Positions 38,084 to 48,459 are shown, counted from the first letter of the stretch. The stretch is 64,000 nt of DNA from Algoriphagus sp. PAP.12 (GCF_026652115.1 NZ_JAPPSQ010000003.1:1-64000); one strand, 5' to 3'. Notes: generated from the sequence alone by a model not told the origin. Numbers and translations are program-made.

Positions 38084-39202
38084 TCATGGCTTAATCCACC
38101 ACTTTTCTTGAATTTCAGGATTTGCACTCAACTCTATCTTGGAGCCGATTTTTGGGGCTATGATTGGTAGGTTAAGTTCTTGAGCTTTTACCAAAACTCT
38201 TTCCACTGGATCGGTCCAAGAATGCATTGCTAATCGAAAAGCTGCCCAGTGAATCGGCATGATAACTTTTGCCTGGATATCTACACCGGCCTGAGCTGTT
38301 TCTTCGGGCATCATGTGGATTTCCTTCCAATTTTCATTGTATTGGCCACATTCTACCATAGCAAAATCAAAAGGTCCATATTTTTCACCAATCTCTTTGA
38401 AATGTGGGCCATATCCTCCGTCTCCACTAAAATAGATGGTGTCATTTTTGCCTCGAATGACCCATGAACCCCAAAGCGTACTAAAACGGTTGGTCAAGCC
38501 TCTTCCTGAAAAATGTCTACTAGGAGTAAAGGCCAAAAATATTTCATTCTCATTTCCTTCCTGCCACCAATCCATTTCATGAATTTTATCTGCCGGAACT
38601 CCCCAAGATTCCAAGTGAGAACCAACTCCCAACGGCACATAGAAGGCCTTTGTTTTATCTTTCAACCGCTGAACTGATTCATAGTCCAAGTGGTCATAAT
38701 GATCGTGAGAAAATAAAATAATGTCGATTTCAGGTAATTCTTCAATCTCGATTGGCAGTTCTTCAAAAAATCGTTTATCCCCTAGCCAAGGATGAGGAGC
38801 AGGAACTTCACCCAACATGGGGTCTAAAAGGATATTTTTCCCATCCAATTGAAGTAGAAAAGCTGAATGTCCAAACCAAACCAATCTAGTAGGGAAGACT
38901 TTTCCAACCAATTCAGTTGAATCCACCGAAACTATGGGTAATTCAAAATCTGGTCTTCTAGAAGGATCATCTTTGAAAAATTCCGGCATCATTCTCATTG
39001 CTTTAGCAAAACCCATATCCATATCTGTAGGGATAAGATTTTGAAATTTTCCATCCGAATAATGGTCCAGTTTCTCAAACTCAGCTTGCTTATCTTCACT
39101 TGGGTTTTCTCCGAATTGTGGACTCAAATTCACAAAAAGAACTCCAGCAACCAGTATTATTAAAATTAGGCCTAAAAGGCCCAGAAATAGTTTTTTAATC
39201 AC
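38084..39202 (-). CDS. membrane-anchored MBL-fold metallohydrolase (NAPE-PLD/RomA-like)
   Basis: A 372-residue protein with an N-terminal membrane anchor or signal (about 4-25) and a metallo-beta-lactamase-fold domain. The metal motif is SHDHYDHLD (165-173), and later histidines occur in PSRHFSGRG, FSGDGGYGPHF and MPIHWAAF. Start is GTG, because no ATG precedes the hydrophobic segment and the frame is closed upstream. The NAPE-PLD-like group includes lipid-modifying enzymes; substrate unknown. Confidence 0.87.
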   Translation of the reverse strand: MIKKLFLGLLGLILIILVAGVLFVNLSPQFGENPSEDKQAEFEKLDHYSDGKFQNLIPTDMDMGFAKAMRMMPEFFKDDPSRRPDFELPIVSVDSTELVGKVFPTRLVWFGHSAFLLQLDGKNILLDPMLGEVPAPHPWLGDKRFFEELPIEIEELPEIDIILFSHDHYDHLDYESVQRLKDKTKAFYVPLGVGSHLESWGVPADKIHEMDWWQEGNENEIFLAFTPSRHFSGRGLTNRFSTLWGSWVIRGKNDTIYFSGDGGYGPHFKEIGEKYGPFDFAMVECGQYNENWKEIHMMPEETAQAGVDIQAKVIMPIHWAAFRLAMHSWTDPVERVLVKAQELNLPIIAPKIGSKIELSANPEIQEKWWIKP

Positions 39203-39435
39203 TTTTATAAATTTTTACTCCACAAAAGCAGAGCGATAAAATACGATATTGAAAGCAACAAGAATCAGGAATAAATAGGTCCAAAGCCAGCGATATTTTT
39301 ATGCTTTGATTGCTTAGTTTCTCACTAATTAAGAATATAGAGTGTTCAATTACTACAATTTTAATCTTGGAATTCCACAAATGGCATTTGGAAGGGCTTG
39401 ATTTTTTGTAACTTAAATCCAAACAACATCTATCC

Positions 39436-39894
39436 ATGGCAACATTAAACTTAAAAATTAACGGAAAAACCCATACCGTTGATGTCGAGGACGATACCCC
39501 ATTATTGTGGGTACTTCGAGATCATTTAGGATTAGTCGGAACGAAATACTCTTGCGGAATAGCCCAATGTGGAGCCTGCACTGTTCATTTGAATGGAAAT
39601 GCCACTTTTTCCTGTGTGACTCCAGTCTCTAGTGTTGGGAATTCCGAGGTTACTACCATTGAGGGATTGTCAGAAAATGGGGATCATCCAGTGCAAAAAG
39701 CCTGGGAAGAAATTGACGTGGCTCAATGTGGTTTTTGTCAACCAGGCCAAATCATGCAAGCCGCTGCATTTTTGAAAAATAATCCTAGCCCAAGTATGGA
39801 GGAAATTGACAATGCAATGAACCGCAATATCTGCAGATGCGGTACCTATCATAAAGTAAGAGAAGCCGTAGCCCAAGCCGCCAAAACCAAATAA
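39436..39894 (+). CDS. (2Fe-2S) subunit of a molybdenum hydroxylase (IorA/aldehyde oxidoreductase-like)
   Basis: A 152-residue iron-sulfur subunit. The plant-type cluster ligands are C40, C45, C48 and C60 (YSCGIAQCGACTVHLNG); the second cluster ligands are C98, C101, C133 and C135 (AQCGFCQPGQIM and NICRCGTY). It passes electrons from the molybdenum subunit encoded 2 bases downstream. Length is standard for the IorA type, which lacks a separate FAD subunit, so the final acceptor is likely a cytochrome. Confidence 0.94.
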   Translation: MATLNLKINGKTHTVDVEDDTPLLWVLRDHLGLVGTKYSCGIAQCGACTVHLNGNATFSCVTPVSSVGNSEVTTIEGLSENGDHPVQKAWEEIDVAQCGFCQPGQIMQAAAFLKNNPSPSMEEIDNAMNRNICRCGTYHKVREAVAQAAKTK

Positions 39895-39896
39895 TC

Positions 39897-42059
39897 ATGA
39901 GCACAATCACTAGAGAAGGAAGAAGAGATTTCCTCAAAATAGTCGGAACCACTGCTGGAGGATTGTTTATTGGCTTTAACTGGTCAAGCTGCGACTCTCC
40001 CAAAGTAGAAGTTTTAAGCACGGAAGAAGTCTTGGCTCAAGTCAAAAACTTCAATGCCTATTTATCCATAGCACCTTCGGGAGACGTGGTGATTTATTCA
40101 CCAAACCCAGAATTGGGGCAGAATATCAAGACATCATTTCCCATGGTTGTTGCTGAGGAATTGGATGCTGATTGGTCCAAAGTCCGGGTAATTCAGGCAA
40201 ACCTGGATACCGAAAAGTATGACAGACAATTAACAGGCGGATCGGGTGCTATGCCTCATAGCTGGGAGCGATTGAGAAAAGCAGGGGCTACCGCCAAATA
40301 TGTCCTTGTAGCTGCTGCGGCCCAAACCTGGAATGTTCCCGCAGAAGAAATCACTGTAGAAAGCGGTGTTATTTCCCATAAAGGATCTAATAAAACAGGT
40401 CATTTCGGGGAGTTTGTTGAGATTGCTTCTACTTTGTCAGCCCCGGAAGAAGTCACTTTAAAAGATAAAAAGGATTTCAAAATCATCGGGACTCCTGTAA
40501 AGAATGTAGATGCAAAAGAAATTTACACCGGGAAACCAATGTATGGCTTGGATTTTTACCGTGAGGGAATGAAACATGCGATGATTCAGCGAGCTCCTTT
40601 CGGAATGAAAATCAAATCAATGGATGACGGAGCAGCTCGAGGAGTTTCAGGTGTAACAGATGTTGTGACCTTTGGAAATTCAGTAGCAGTGGTAGGAACA
40701 TCTACTTGGCCTTTAATGAAAGCCAAAAAGCTTCTTAGAATTGAATATGAAGCAGATGGAAATGTAGAAAGCACCGCAGATCATGACAGGATTTTCAAAG
40801 ATCTACTGGAAAATGGAAAGGCAGATGTAAGAAGGAAAGACGGGAATGTAGATCAAGCTTTCAAGACAGCAGCTAAAGTCGTTGAAGCTGAATATCAATG
40901 CCCTTTTCTAGCCCATTCGCCTATGGAACCAGAAAACTTCTTTGCCCATGTCCAAGGTGATCGTTGTGAATTGATTGGTCCAACCCAAACTCCAGACAGA
41001 GCTAGACAGACAGCCGCTCAGATTTTGGGAATTCCACCAGAAAATATCACTGTAGAAATCACTCGTTTAGGGGGTGGCTTCGGTAGAAGATTAAGAGCAG
41101 ACTATGTAGAAGAGGCTGTAGAAGTTTCCAGGGCAATCAATGGTCCTGTAAAAATTGTTTGGAGCCGAGAAGATGAATTGACTGGTGGTGCTTACAGACC
41201 AGCTGTGAGATATAAATTTTCGGCGGCATTGGATGATGCTGGAAATATAATCGGCTATAAACTCAAAGGAGTGGGTATGAATGCCGGCAATACAACCCGA
41301 GAAAATAATTTCCCGTCTGGCGCTGTAGAAAATGTCCTGATTGAATCTATAAGTTACGATTCCAGTATAACAACAAATGCTTGGAGAGCACCAATTACCA
41401 ACTTCTTAGCCTATGCGGAACAAAGTTTCTTAGATGAGGTCGCTTTGGCTGCAGGAAAAGATCCTGTTCAACTTCGATTGGAATTATATGAAAGAGCCAA
41501 AAACAATCCGGTAGGAGAGTTAGGATACAATGTCAATCGGATGATCGCTGTGACCAAAGAGGTGGCTGAAAAGTCGAATTGGGGTAAAAATCCAAATGTA
41601 AAACAAGGCTTGAGCGTTTACTTCTCGCATAGATCCTATGTAGCCCAAGTTGCAGACATCGAAATGGATGCTGGAAGTCCAACACTAAAAAGAATCACCG
41701 CTGTAACAGACTGTGGAATGGTAGTTAATCCTACGGGAGCTAACCACCAGGTAAGAGGTGGGATTGTGGATGGGATGGGACATGCCATGTACACCAATTT
41801 GACATTTGAAAATGGTGTTCCAAAACAAAAGAATTACGATTCTTATCGCTTGATTCGATTGAAAGAAGTTCCAGAAATTAATACTCATTTCTTGGATAGT
41901 GGTTTTGATCCAACAGGTCTGGGTGAACCGGCCTTACCTCCAACAGGCGGAGCAATTGCCAATGCAATCTTTGCTGCAACTGGTCGAAGGTTGAGAAGTC
42001 AGCCTTTCATCGAGCAAAAGGAATTCTCTGATATCAAATTAGAAATCAAGAGAACCTGA
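39897..42059 (+). CDS. molybdopterin-binding subunit of an exported aldehyde/isoquinoline oxidoreductase (IorB-like)
   Basis: A 720-residue xanthine-dehydrogenase-family subunit that hydroxylates aldehydes or N-heterocycles. A Tat signal is visible (EGRRDFLKIVGTTAGG, with the twin arginine at 9-10), so the complex is exported folded to the periplasm, with the small subunit likely carried along. The cofactor loop LGGGFGRRL and the catalytic glutamate near the C-terminus in GLGEPALPPTGGA are present. Substrate unknown. MocA and XdhC, encoded 4 kb away, are the expected cofactor-maturation factors. Confidence 0.93.
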   Translation: MSTITREGRRDFLKIVGTTAGGLFIGFNWSSCDSPKVEVLSTEEVLAQVKNFNAYLSIAPSGDVVIYSPNPELGQNIKTSFPMVVAEELDADWSKVRVIQANLDTEKYDRQLTGGSGAMPHSWERLRKAGATAKYVLVAAAAQTWNVPAEEITVESGVISHKGSNKTGHFGEFVEIASTLSAPEEVTLKDKKDFKIIGTPVKNVDAKEIYTGKPMYGLDFYREGMKHAMIQRAPFGMKIKSMDDGAARGVSGVTDVVTFGNSVAVVGTSTWPLMKAKKLLRIEYEADGNVESTADHDRIFKDLLENGKADVRRKDGNVDQAFKTAAKVVEAEYQCPFLAHSPMEPENFFAHVQGDRCELIGPTQTPDRARQTAAQILGIPPENITVEITRLGGGFGRRLRADYVEEAVEVSRAINGPVKIVWSREDELTGGAYRPAVRYKFSAALDDAGNIIGYKLKGVGMNAGNTTRENNFPSGAVENVLIESISYDSSITTNAWRAPITNFLAYAEQSFLDEVALAAGKDPVQLRLELYERAKNNPVGELGYNVNRMIAVTKEVAEKSNWGKNPNVKQGLSVYFSHRSYVAQVADIEMDAGSPTLKRITAVTDCGMVVNPTGANHQVRGGIVDGMGHAMYTNLTFENGVPKQKNYDSYRLIRLKEVPEINTHFLDSGFDPTGLGEPALPPTGGAIANAIFAATGRRLRSQPFIEQKEFSDIKLEIKRT

Positions 42060-42101
42060 TGAAAAGTCTATAGTCGATAGTTTTTTGACCATAGAAATAA
42101 C

Positions 42102-42137
42102 AAAAACGCCTCTGATTATACTCAGAGGCGTTTTTTA
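42102..42137. terminator. bidirectional terminator
   Basis: AAAAACGCCTCTG and CAGAGGCGTTTTT form a 13-bp perfect stem with T-runs on both sides, between the convergent molybdenum hydroxylase and glnS genes. Confidence 0.88.
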
Positions 42138-42171
42138 TTAAATTATAGTAAATGAATTTCCAATATTGAAA

Positions 42172-44202
42172 TCAACCAATCGCCTCAGCTTCTGTTTTTA
42201 GCAATTCATTTGAATCATTTAATCCTGCTTCGATGAATGCTTTCGCAGCCTCAGTTTTTTCTAGACCTTTTTTAATCAAAACTCCTAAAATCAACATGAC
42301 ACCGATTCGAGTTCCTACTTTTTTAGCTGCAGTATTAAACAAAGGTTCAATCTCTTCATAACTTATCTCTTCAGCTAATTTTTGAATGTTTGCCTTTGTG
42401 GAAGCATATTTTTCCTCAGGAAGATTGGTTAGCTTTTTACTCAATTGCTGCATCTCACTCAAAGGATTTTTCTTTGGCTGATTTTGAGGCGCAGGAGCTG
42501 CTGGTTTAGCTTGCTCTTTTTGAGGATTTTGCTTCGCCCATGAATCTTTCAGACCAACTGTTTTGTTGAAAACCAATTGATCAGAAGTAGTATCCGTATC
42601 CAAGGTGAAGTAACCCAATCTTTGGAACTGGAATTTGTCTTCCAAAGTAGCATTAGCCAAAAACGGCTCCAAATAAGCTTCTTTAATCACATTCAGAGAA
42701 TCTGGATTGATGAATTCCAGGAAGTTTTTTTCCTCATGAGAATCCGGAGCTTCATCCAAGAACAAACGATCATATTCACGAACCTCAGCTTTGATGGCAT
42801 GCTCAATGGATACCCAATGCAAGGTTCCTTTGACTTTTCTCAAGCTTGCTTCAGTTCCCGTTCCTGACTTTGAATCCAAGTCAACGGTACAGTGAATCTC
42901 AGTGATTCTTCCTGAATCGTCTTTTACAACTGAATCTGCTTTAATGATATAGGCACTTTTCAATCGAACTTCAGTACCTAAAGCCAATCTGAAAAATTTT
43001 TTGCTTGCCTCTTCCTGGAAATCTGCTCTTTCGATATATAGCTCTCTGGAAAATGGCACCTCATGTGTTCCTGAATCTGGAAGTTCAGGATTGTTTTCCA
43101 TATGTAGAATTTCCGATTCACCATCAGGATAATTCGTCAAAACAAGCTTTACTGGATCCAAAACAGCCATAACACGAGTAGCAGTCTTATTCAAATCCTC
43201 TCTGATGCAATATTCTAGAAGTGAAACATCCGTCACATTATCCCTTTTGGAGATACCGGATAGGTCACTGAACTTTCTAATTGAGTCTGGTGTATAACCT
43301 CTTCGTCTCAAACCTGAGATAGTTGGCATACGAGGATCATTCCACCCAGAAACCACCTCTTTCTGTACCAATTCAAGAAGTTTTCGCTTACTCATCACTG
43401 TATAGCTCAAGTTCCTGCGTGCAAATTCTCTTTGCTTAGGACGTAGATTGGCTGGATCATAAATCTGATCCAAATACCAATCATACAATTCCCTGTGAAG
43501 TTTAAATTCCAGAGTACAAAGGGAATGGGAGATATGCTCGATGTAATCAGACTCGCCATGAGCCCAGTCATACATTGGGTAGATACACCAATCATTTCCG
43601 GTTCTATGATGATGAGCATTGATGATTCGATACAAAATCGGATCTCTCATATGCATATTTGGAGAAGCCATATCGATTTTAGCACGAAGAAGATACGCGC
43701 CTTTTTCAAACTCTCCATTTTTCATTTTCTCGAAAAGCTCAAGACTTTCCTCGATTGGTCTGTCACGGTATGGACTTGCAGTTCCTGGAGTCGTCGGCGT
43801 TCCTTTTTGTTCGGCGATTTGCTCAGAAGTTTGCTGGTCAACATAAGCTTTGTCCGCTTTGATCAACTGGACAGCCCAGTCATAAAGCTGCTGGAAGTAA
43901 TCAGAAGAATAGCATTCATTTGCCCATTTGAAACCTAACCAACTAATATCACGCTTGATGGCATCCACGTATTCCTGTTCCTCTTTGGCAGGATTAGTGT
44001 CATCAAATCTCAAGTTAACAGGAGCATTGTATTTCTCTCCCAAACCGAAATTCAAACAAATGGAGGCAGCATGACCAATATGCAAATAACCATTAGGCTC
44101 CGGTGGAAAACGGAACCTTAGTTTATCTTTTGGAAGGCCATTGGCCAGATCTTCTTCTATAATTTGCTCAATAAAATTGAGTGCTTCTGGTGATTCTTTC
44201 AT
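42172..44202 (-). CDS. glnS: glutaminyl-tRNA synthetase with C-terminal YqeY domain
   Basis: A 676-residue class I aminoacyl-tRNA synthetase. HIGH is in [13 protein letters not shown] near residue 33-45, KMSKS is represented by [11 protein letters not shown], and the anticodon-binding beta-barrels lie at about 340-555. After a Gln/Pro/Ala-rich linker (about 565-590) comes a helical YqeY-like domain (about 590-676), related to GatB tail domains. The fusion is known in Bacteroidota. It charges tRNA-Gln directly. Confidence 0.95.
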   Translation of the reverse strand: MKESPEALNFIEQIIEEDLANGLPKDKLRFRFPPEPNGYLHIGHAASICLNFGLGEKYNAPVNLRFDDTNPAKEEQEYVDAIKRDISWLGFKWANECYSSDYFQQLYDWAVQLIKADKAYVDQQTSEQIAEQKGTPTTPGTASPYRDRPIEESLELFEKMKNGEFEKGAYLLRAKIDMASPNMHMRDPILYRIINAHHHRTGNDWCIYPMYDWAHGESDYIEHISHSLCTLEFKLHRELYDWYLDQIYDPANLRPKQREFARRNLSYTVMSKRKLLELVQKEVVSGWNDPRMPTISGLRRRGYTPDSIRKFSDLSGISKRDNVTDVSLLEYCIREDLNKTATRVMAVLDPVKLVLTNYPDGESEILHMENNPELPDSGTHEVPFSRELYIERADFQEEASKKFFRLALGTEVRLKSAYIIKADSVVKDDSGRITEIHCTVDLDSKSGTGTEASLRKVKGTLHWVSIEHAIKAEVREYDRLFLDEAPDSHEEKNFLEFINPDSLNVIKEAYLEPFLANATLEDKFQFQRLGYFTLDTDTTSDQLVFNKTVGLKDSWAKQNPQKEQAKPAAPAPQNQPKKNPLSEMQQLSKKLTNLPEEKYASTKANIQKLAEEISYEEIEPLFNTAAKKVGTRIGVMLILGVLIKKGLEKTEAAKAFIEAGLNDSNELLKTEAEAIG

Positions 44203-44310
44203 AAGTGAAAACTGATATTCAAAATTACTTCAATTGAAAGGAATTGCAACAATCAGCGAAAATGAAGATAGAGATTAGATTAAAAAAATTCAGATCTGGC
44301 AAGTTTCACC

Positions 44311-44661
44311 TTAAATCTCATCCATTTCTCTTTCTGGCCAGTAGGGACCTATTAAATCCAATTTTCTATTTTCTCTATCTAGCTTGAATTTCAACAACAT
44401 TTTATCCTGCTCTTGCTCATGGATAGCCAAGCAGGCATTGAAATAGACGACATCAAATGTTAAAGTAAGGTTCCCGGACTTTTTATCTTTTAAAAGCAAA
44501 GTATTGATCACACTTACGTTTTCAGCAACTGCCCCATTCTTTTTGTAATAAAAAGAAAGAAAGATCCCTAGTTCCTTTTTTCTGGCAGTCAAAAAATCAA
44601 TGATTTCCATTTCATTAGCCAGTGGCTCTTTTCCAATTTCAAATGTCCAATTTTCTTGCAT
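44311..44661 (-). CDS. uncharacterised 116-residue protein
   Basis: A small acidic cytosolic protein with no membrane segment and no family I recognise. It starts at the ATG at 44661; a TTG two codons upstream is the only extension. Sequence such as TFEIGKEPLANEMEIIDFL and KNGAVAENVSVINTLLL suggests an alpha/beta fold. It lies between divergent cysteine desulfurase and glnS and could be in the glnS transcript. Confidence 0.6.
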   Translation of the reverse strand: MQENWTFEIGKEPLANEMEIIDFLTARKKELGIFLSFYYKKNGAVAENVSVINTLLLKDKKSGNLTLTFDVVYFNACLAIHEQEQDKMLLKFKLDRENRKLDLIGPYWPEREMDEI

Positions 44662-44738
44662 GATCAAATAAATTGATTCAGATCGAAGTTACTTGAAATT
44701 TGTAAGGGGATGGAATTAGAATCACTTATTTTAGTCAA

Positions 44739-45878
44739 ATGAACTATCCGATTTACCTAGATTATAACGCCACCACACCTTGTGCACCCGAAGCCATCGA
44801 AGAAATGATCCCATATTTCGGGACACATTTTGGGAATGCGGCAAGCAAAAGCCATCCTTATGGTTGGGTGGCTGAAAATGCTGTGGAAGAAGCAAGGGAA
44901 AAGGTAGCCACTTTGATAGAAGCGAAGTCCAAAGAGATCGTATTTACATCGGGGGCTACAGAGGCGATAAACCTAGGAATCAAAGGACTTTTTGAACATT
45001 ATTTGGGTGAAAGACAACACTATATCACTTGCCAAACTGAGCACAAGGCAGTTTTGGACACTTTTGAAGAAATCGAAAAAAGAGGTGCCGAAGTCACTTA
45101 TTTACCTGTTGACTCCAAAGGAGAAATTGATTTTGATGAGCTATACAATTCAGTAAAACCTCATACAAAAATGATTTGCCTGATGTGGGCTAATAATGAA
45201 ACCGGAGTCATACATCCAGTTTCAGATATAGCAGCATTATGTGAAGATCAGGGAATAATCTTTTTCACTGATGCAGTTCAGGCAGTTGGGAAAATACCTG
45301 TAAATGTCAAAGGGATCCACCTGATGGCTATGTCTGCCCATAAAATATATGGACCAAAAGGAGTAGGAGCCTTATTTGTTCGACATAATCATCCACTTCC
45401 AAAACCATTGGCTCAAATTCAAGGAGGAGGACATGAAAAAGGTATGAGAAGTGGTACTCTAAATGTTCCTGGAATTGTGGGTTTTGGAAAAGCGGCTGAA
45501 TTAAGACTTGTAAATTTGGTTTCTGAAGAAATCCGCCTCAAAAATCTGCGCGATCAATTAGAAACAGGCCTTTTGGAAATCTCCGATACTTATTTGAATG
45601 GAAGTCAAACTCACCGATTGCCTCATGTTTCCAATATATCATTTGCTGGAGTAGAAGGAGAGGAGCTATTGAGAAAGGTTTGCCAAAAGGTAGCAGTCAG
45701 CTCGGGATCAGCTTGTACTTCTATCAATCCTAAACCAAGTCATGTTTTGGAAGCCATGGGAATAGAGCCTGATTTAGGAAGAGCTTCGATTCGATTTAGT
45801 CTGGGATTGAACACGAATCAAGAAGATATCCAATCTACTATAAATTGGGTTAAACAAGTCGTAAGAGAACTACGGTAA
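44739..45878 (+). CDS. cysteine desulfurase (NifS/IscS family)
   Basis: A 379-residue class V PLP enzyme that removes sulfur from cysteine. The PLP lysine is K202 (MSAHKIYGPKGVGA), ANNETGV is conserved, and the persulfide cysteine is C326 in SSGSACTSINPKPSHVL. Group I-type loop features point to an IscS/NifS role. It is convergent with the mocA-xdhC pair, with only 2 bases between stop codons, so it might also supply sulfur for sulfurated molybdenum cofactor. Confidence 0.92.
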   Translation: MNYPIYLDYNATTPCAPEAIEEMIPYFGTHFGNAASKSHPYGWVAENAVEEAREKVATLIEAKSKEIVFTSGATEAINLGIKGLFEHYLGERQHYITCQTEHKAVLDTFEEIEKRGAEVTYLPVDSKGEIDFDELYNSVKPHTKMICLMWANNETGVIHPVSDIAALCEDQGIIFFTDAVQAVGKIPVNVKGIHLMAMSAHKIYGPKGVGALFVRHNHPLPKPLAQIQGGGHEKGMRSGTLNVPGIVGFGKAAELRLVNLVSEEIRLKNLRDQLETGLLEISDTYLNGSQTHRLPHVSNISFAGVEGEELLRKVCQKVAVSSGSACTSINPKPSHVLEAMGIEPDLGRASIRFSLGLNTNQEDIQSTINWVKQVVRELR

Positions 45879-45880
45879 TT

Positions 45881-46468
45881 TTAATTTATTGAATTAAAAT
45901 TTTCCCAATCAGCTTGCGTATCTATATCTATTTTCCCCTTTTCAAAAGGGATTTGAATCAGGTCATCTAAATGATGTTTGATCACCTTCTTTGCTCCCTG
46001 ATCACCTTTCAGATTTAATAATTCCGAGAAGTATTTTTTTTCAATAATGGCAGGAACACCAATGGTATCAGCATAGCTACTAGCTGCAATTCCTTTAACT
46101 GAATTTTCCTTTTCAGTTATTAATTGATGAATCAATTCTGGACTTACATAAGGCTGATCACTAAGAAGTAAGATAACTTGATCAGGACTTTCATTTTCAA
46201 TTAAAAAATTCAAACCTACCTGAAGGCTTGAAGCCATCCCACTTTCCCATTTCTGGTTTACAATCCACTTAATCCCATCAATTTTTAATGAATCTTTGAT
46301 AAGGTCGGATTGACAACCTAAAACAACTATAACAGGGCCTAAAATGGCCTCCTGAGCTGATTTAATGGTTTTTTCCAAGAGTGTTTCGTCTTGAAATTTG
46401 AGAAGCTGTTTGGGTTTTCCAAGTCGTGAGGAGGATCCTGCAGCTAAAATTAGTACTCCTGTTTTCAT
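45881..46468 (-). CDS. MocA-like molybdenum cofactor nucleotidyltransferase
   Basis: A 195-residue NTP transferase that would attach CMP (or GMP) to molybdopterin. The nucleotide motif LAAGSSSRLGKPKQLLKF is at residues 8-25 and LLLSDQPYVSPELI near residue 100 holds the metal aspartate. Its ATG overlaps the xdhC stop as ATGA. The pairing with XdhC identifies it as a molybdenum hydroxylase cofactor enzyme, most likely making the cytosine dinucleotide form used by IorAB-type enzymes. Confidence 0.85.
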   Translation of the reverse strand: MKTGVLILAAGSSSRLGKPKQLLKFQDETLLEKTIKSAQEAILGPVIVVLGCQSDLIKDSLKIDGIKWIVNQKWESGMASSLQVGLNFLIENESPDQVILLLSDQPYVSPELIHQLITEKENSVKGIAASSYADTIGVPAIIEKKYFSELLNLKGDQGAKKVIKHHLDDLIQIPFEKGKIDIDTQADWENFNSIN

Positions 46469-47583
46469 GATGGATTTTCATGAATTGGACCCACTTTATC
46501 CTTCAAGAAAATCGGCTCCTTCTTATTCAAAACCGCCGTGATTTCTGACAAAGCGGATAGCGCAATTTCCTCAGAAGTTTCGGCACCGATTTCAATTCCG
46601 ATCGGAGCATAAATATTTTCCAAACTCACAGAGATCCCTTGATTTTGAAGTCGATCGATTAGCTTTTCAGTCTTCTTTTTAGGACCTAATATTCCAATAT
46701 AGGGAATCATGCAATCCAAAAGCTTCCTCATTATCACCGCCTCATATTCGAAATTATGAGTCATCAATAGAGCCACTGTTCTCAAGTCTGTCTCTATCTG
46801 TTGAGAAACATCTTCTGCGGAAACTTGAATTATATCAATGGCACTTGGGAATCTTTGCTTCGTTGCCAAATTTTTTCGGCCATCAATTAAAACCACCTCA
46901 TAGCCCAACAAATCCGCCATTTTGGCCAAAGGAATGGTGTCATTTCCAGCTCCAAATAAAAGAATTCTTACCGGAGGACGGATCAATTCATAAAAGACTG
47001 AAATATCATCAAAATCAGGATAGGCTTGAATTTTACTCGATGCAAACTCCCAACTGGAAAGTTCGTGTTTCATTTCGAGCCAAAGGGCAGGAGGGAGATG
47101 GTCCACTTTCCCATATTCATGATTCCCTTTTTTTAGAAAAACAGTCCCAATCTGTTCTGATTTACTTCTTTTGATAGAAAACAAAGTCAACAAAACACAG
47201 CTCGATCTTTCAGAAAGAGCCAATTTTATCAGCTCAACAGGATTCACAGGGTTATCAAAATCGATGGGCTCGATCAATACATGAATGATCCCATTGCATC
47301 CCAATCCAACTCCGAATTTCTGATCATCTTCATCAGTCGTATCATAAGTGACCAACATGGATTTTTGTTGAAAAATCACAGTTTGAGCCTTTCTTAAAGC
47401 ATCACCTTCCAAACAGCCACCACTGATAGCTCCAGTCAAATGCCCCTCTTCAGTCACCAACATCCTAGCTCCCGGTCGGCGATAAGAAGAGCCATCCACC
47501 TGAACTACCGTAGCCAAGGCAACATTTCGGTTTTCAGATTTTGCCAGTTCGTAAGATTGAATGATTTGCTTGAATTCCTTCAT
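46465..47583 (-). CDS. xdhC: XdhC-family molybdenum cofactor insertion/sulfuration factor
   Basis: A 372-residue XdhC/CoxI protein: N-terminal XdhC_CoxI part (about 1-90, with GSSYRRPGARMLVTEEGHLTG-type motif) and C-terminal Rossmann domain (about 205-345, with ILLFGAGNDTIPLAKMA). XdhC proteins bind sulfurated cofactor and deliver it to apo-hydroxylases. The gene is coupled to mocA; the probable client is the nearby IorAB-like enzyme. A TauE/SafE gene lies 120 bases upstream. Confidence 0.92.
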   Translation of the reverse strand: MKEFKQIIQSYELAKSENRNVALATVVQVDGSSYRRPGARMLVTEEGHLTGAISGGCLEGDALRKAQTVIFQQKSMLVTYDTTDEDDQKFGVGLGCNGIIHVLIEPIDFDNPVNPVELIKLALSERSSCVLLTLFSIKRSKSEQIGTVFLKKGNHEYGKVDHLPPALWLEMKHELSSWEFASSKIQAYPDFDDISVFYELIRPPVRILLFGAGNDTIPLAKMADLLGYEVVLIDGRKNLATKQRFPSAIDIIQVSAEDVSQQIETDLRTVALLMTHNFEYEAVIMRKLLDCMIPYIGILGPKKKTEKLIDRLQNQGISVSLENIYAPIGIEIGAETSEEIALSALSEITAVLNKKEPIFLKDKVGPIHENPS

Positions 47584-47703
47584 TTACCTTGATGATGATT
47601 TTTTTAGAATTGAATCAAAATATAGCCAAAATTGAATGTTTAAACACTCGATTTTATTTCAATTCTGATGAAAATCACTTGGTCGTTTGAATTGAATAAG
47701 AAT

Positions 47704-48459
47704 TTATTTGAAAAGGATAATAATTGCCCCAAGGGCTGTAAGGATCAAAATCATCTTTCTAAAAAACTCCTCATTGATCATTTTTACGACTTTGATACCT
47801 ACTATAAACCCGAGCATAATTCCTGGAATGAGTTTTAAATCCAAGAGCAAAGTTTCTTTGGAAATAGTCTCCCAAATGAAGAAATGGAAAGGCAATTTGA
47901 AAACATTGATAATAAGAAATAGCCAAGCTGCAGTCCCTATGAAATGATTTTTGGGCAAGCGCATAGCTAAAAAATAGATATTGGAAATTGGACCCGCCAA
48001 GTTTCCAACCATCGTGGTAAATCCTGCCAAGGTTCCAACTCCACTCGAAAATGCCCAATGGGTAGGAACTGTTTTGGTTTTCTTTTGATCCCACCAAACA
48101 ATAAATCCTACTGTAAAGAAAATAATGATGGACATAAAGATCTTAAAAGCTTTCTCTGGCAAATCCATCCCCACCAAACTTCCCAAAATAATTCCCAAAA
48201 TCATCCATGGAAGGAATTTGGCAACGTATTTCCATTGGGTATGACGATTGTAATAGATTACTGCGAATATGTCCGCGATTACCAAAAGTGGTAGAACAAT
48301 TCCCGTAGATTGCTTCGCCTCAAAAGCTATCGCCATAAAAGTCACATTGATTATCGCAATTCCTTTGATCCCTGCTTTGGACATCCCAATAACAAATGCA
48401 GCTAAAAAACTAAGAATCCACGAAGTAGTACTGATTTCAGAGGTAAGAGATAAAAACAT
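47704..48459 (-). CDS. TauE/SafE-family (TSUP) membrane permease
   Basis: A 251-residue membrane protein with about seven or eight hydrophobic segments and the family-typical VGTLAGFTTMVGNLAGPI near residue 140. TSUP permeases move sulfite, sulfoacetate or other small sulfur/organic anions. Lying 120 bases upstream of xdhC on the same strand, it may be co-transcribed, but the substrate is not known. Confidence 0.87.
   Translation of the reverse strand: MFLSLTSEISTTSWILSFLAAFVIGMSKAGIKGIAIINVTFMAIAFEAKQSTGIVLPLLVIADIFAVIYYNRHTQWKYVAKFLPWMILGIILGSLVGMDLPEKAFKIFMSIIIFFTVGFIVWWDQKKTKTVPTHWAFSSGVGTLAGFTTMVGNLAGPISNIYFLAMRLPKNHFIGTAAWLFLIINVFKLPFHFFIWETISKETLLLDLKLIPGIMLGFIVGIKVVKMINEEFFRKMILILTALGAIIILFK

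Noticed and set aside
39215..39298. 27-codon minus-strand frame with a membrane-helix-like reading just before the MBL hydrolase gene
   Set aside because: No start codon after the upstream stop; too short to call a gene or pseudogene.
45877..45900. AT-only inverted repeat between the cysteine desulfurase and mocA stops as a terminator
   Set aside because: The stem has only A-T pairs and lies inside the end of mocA; too weak to call.
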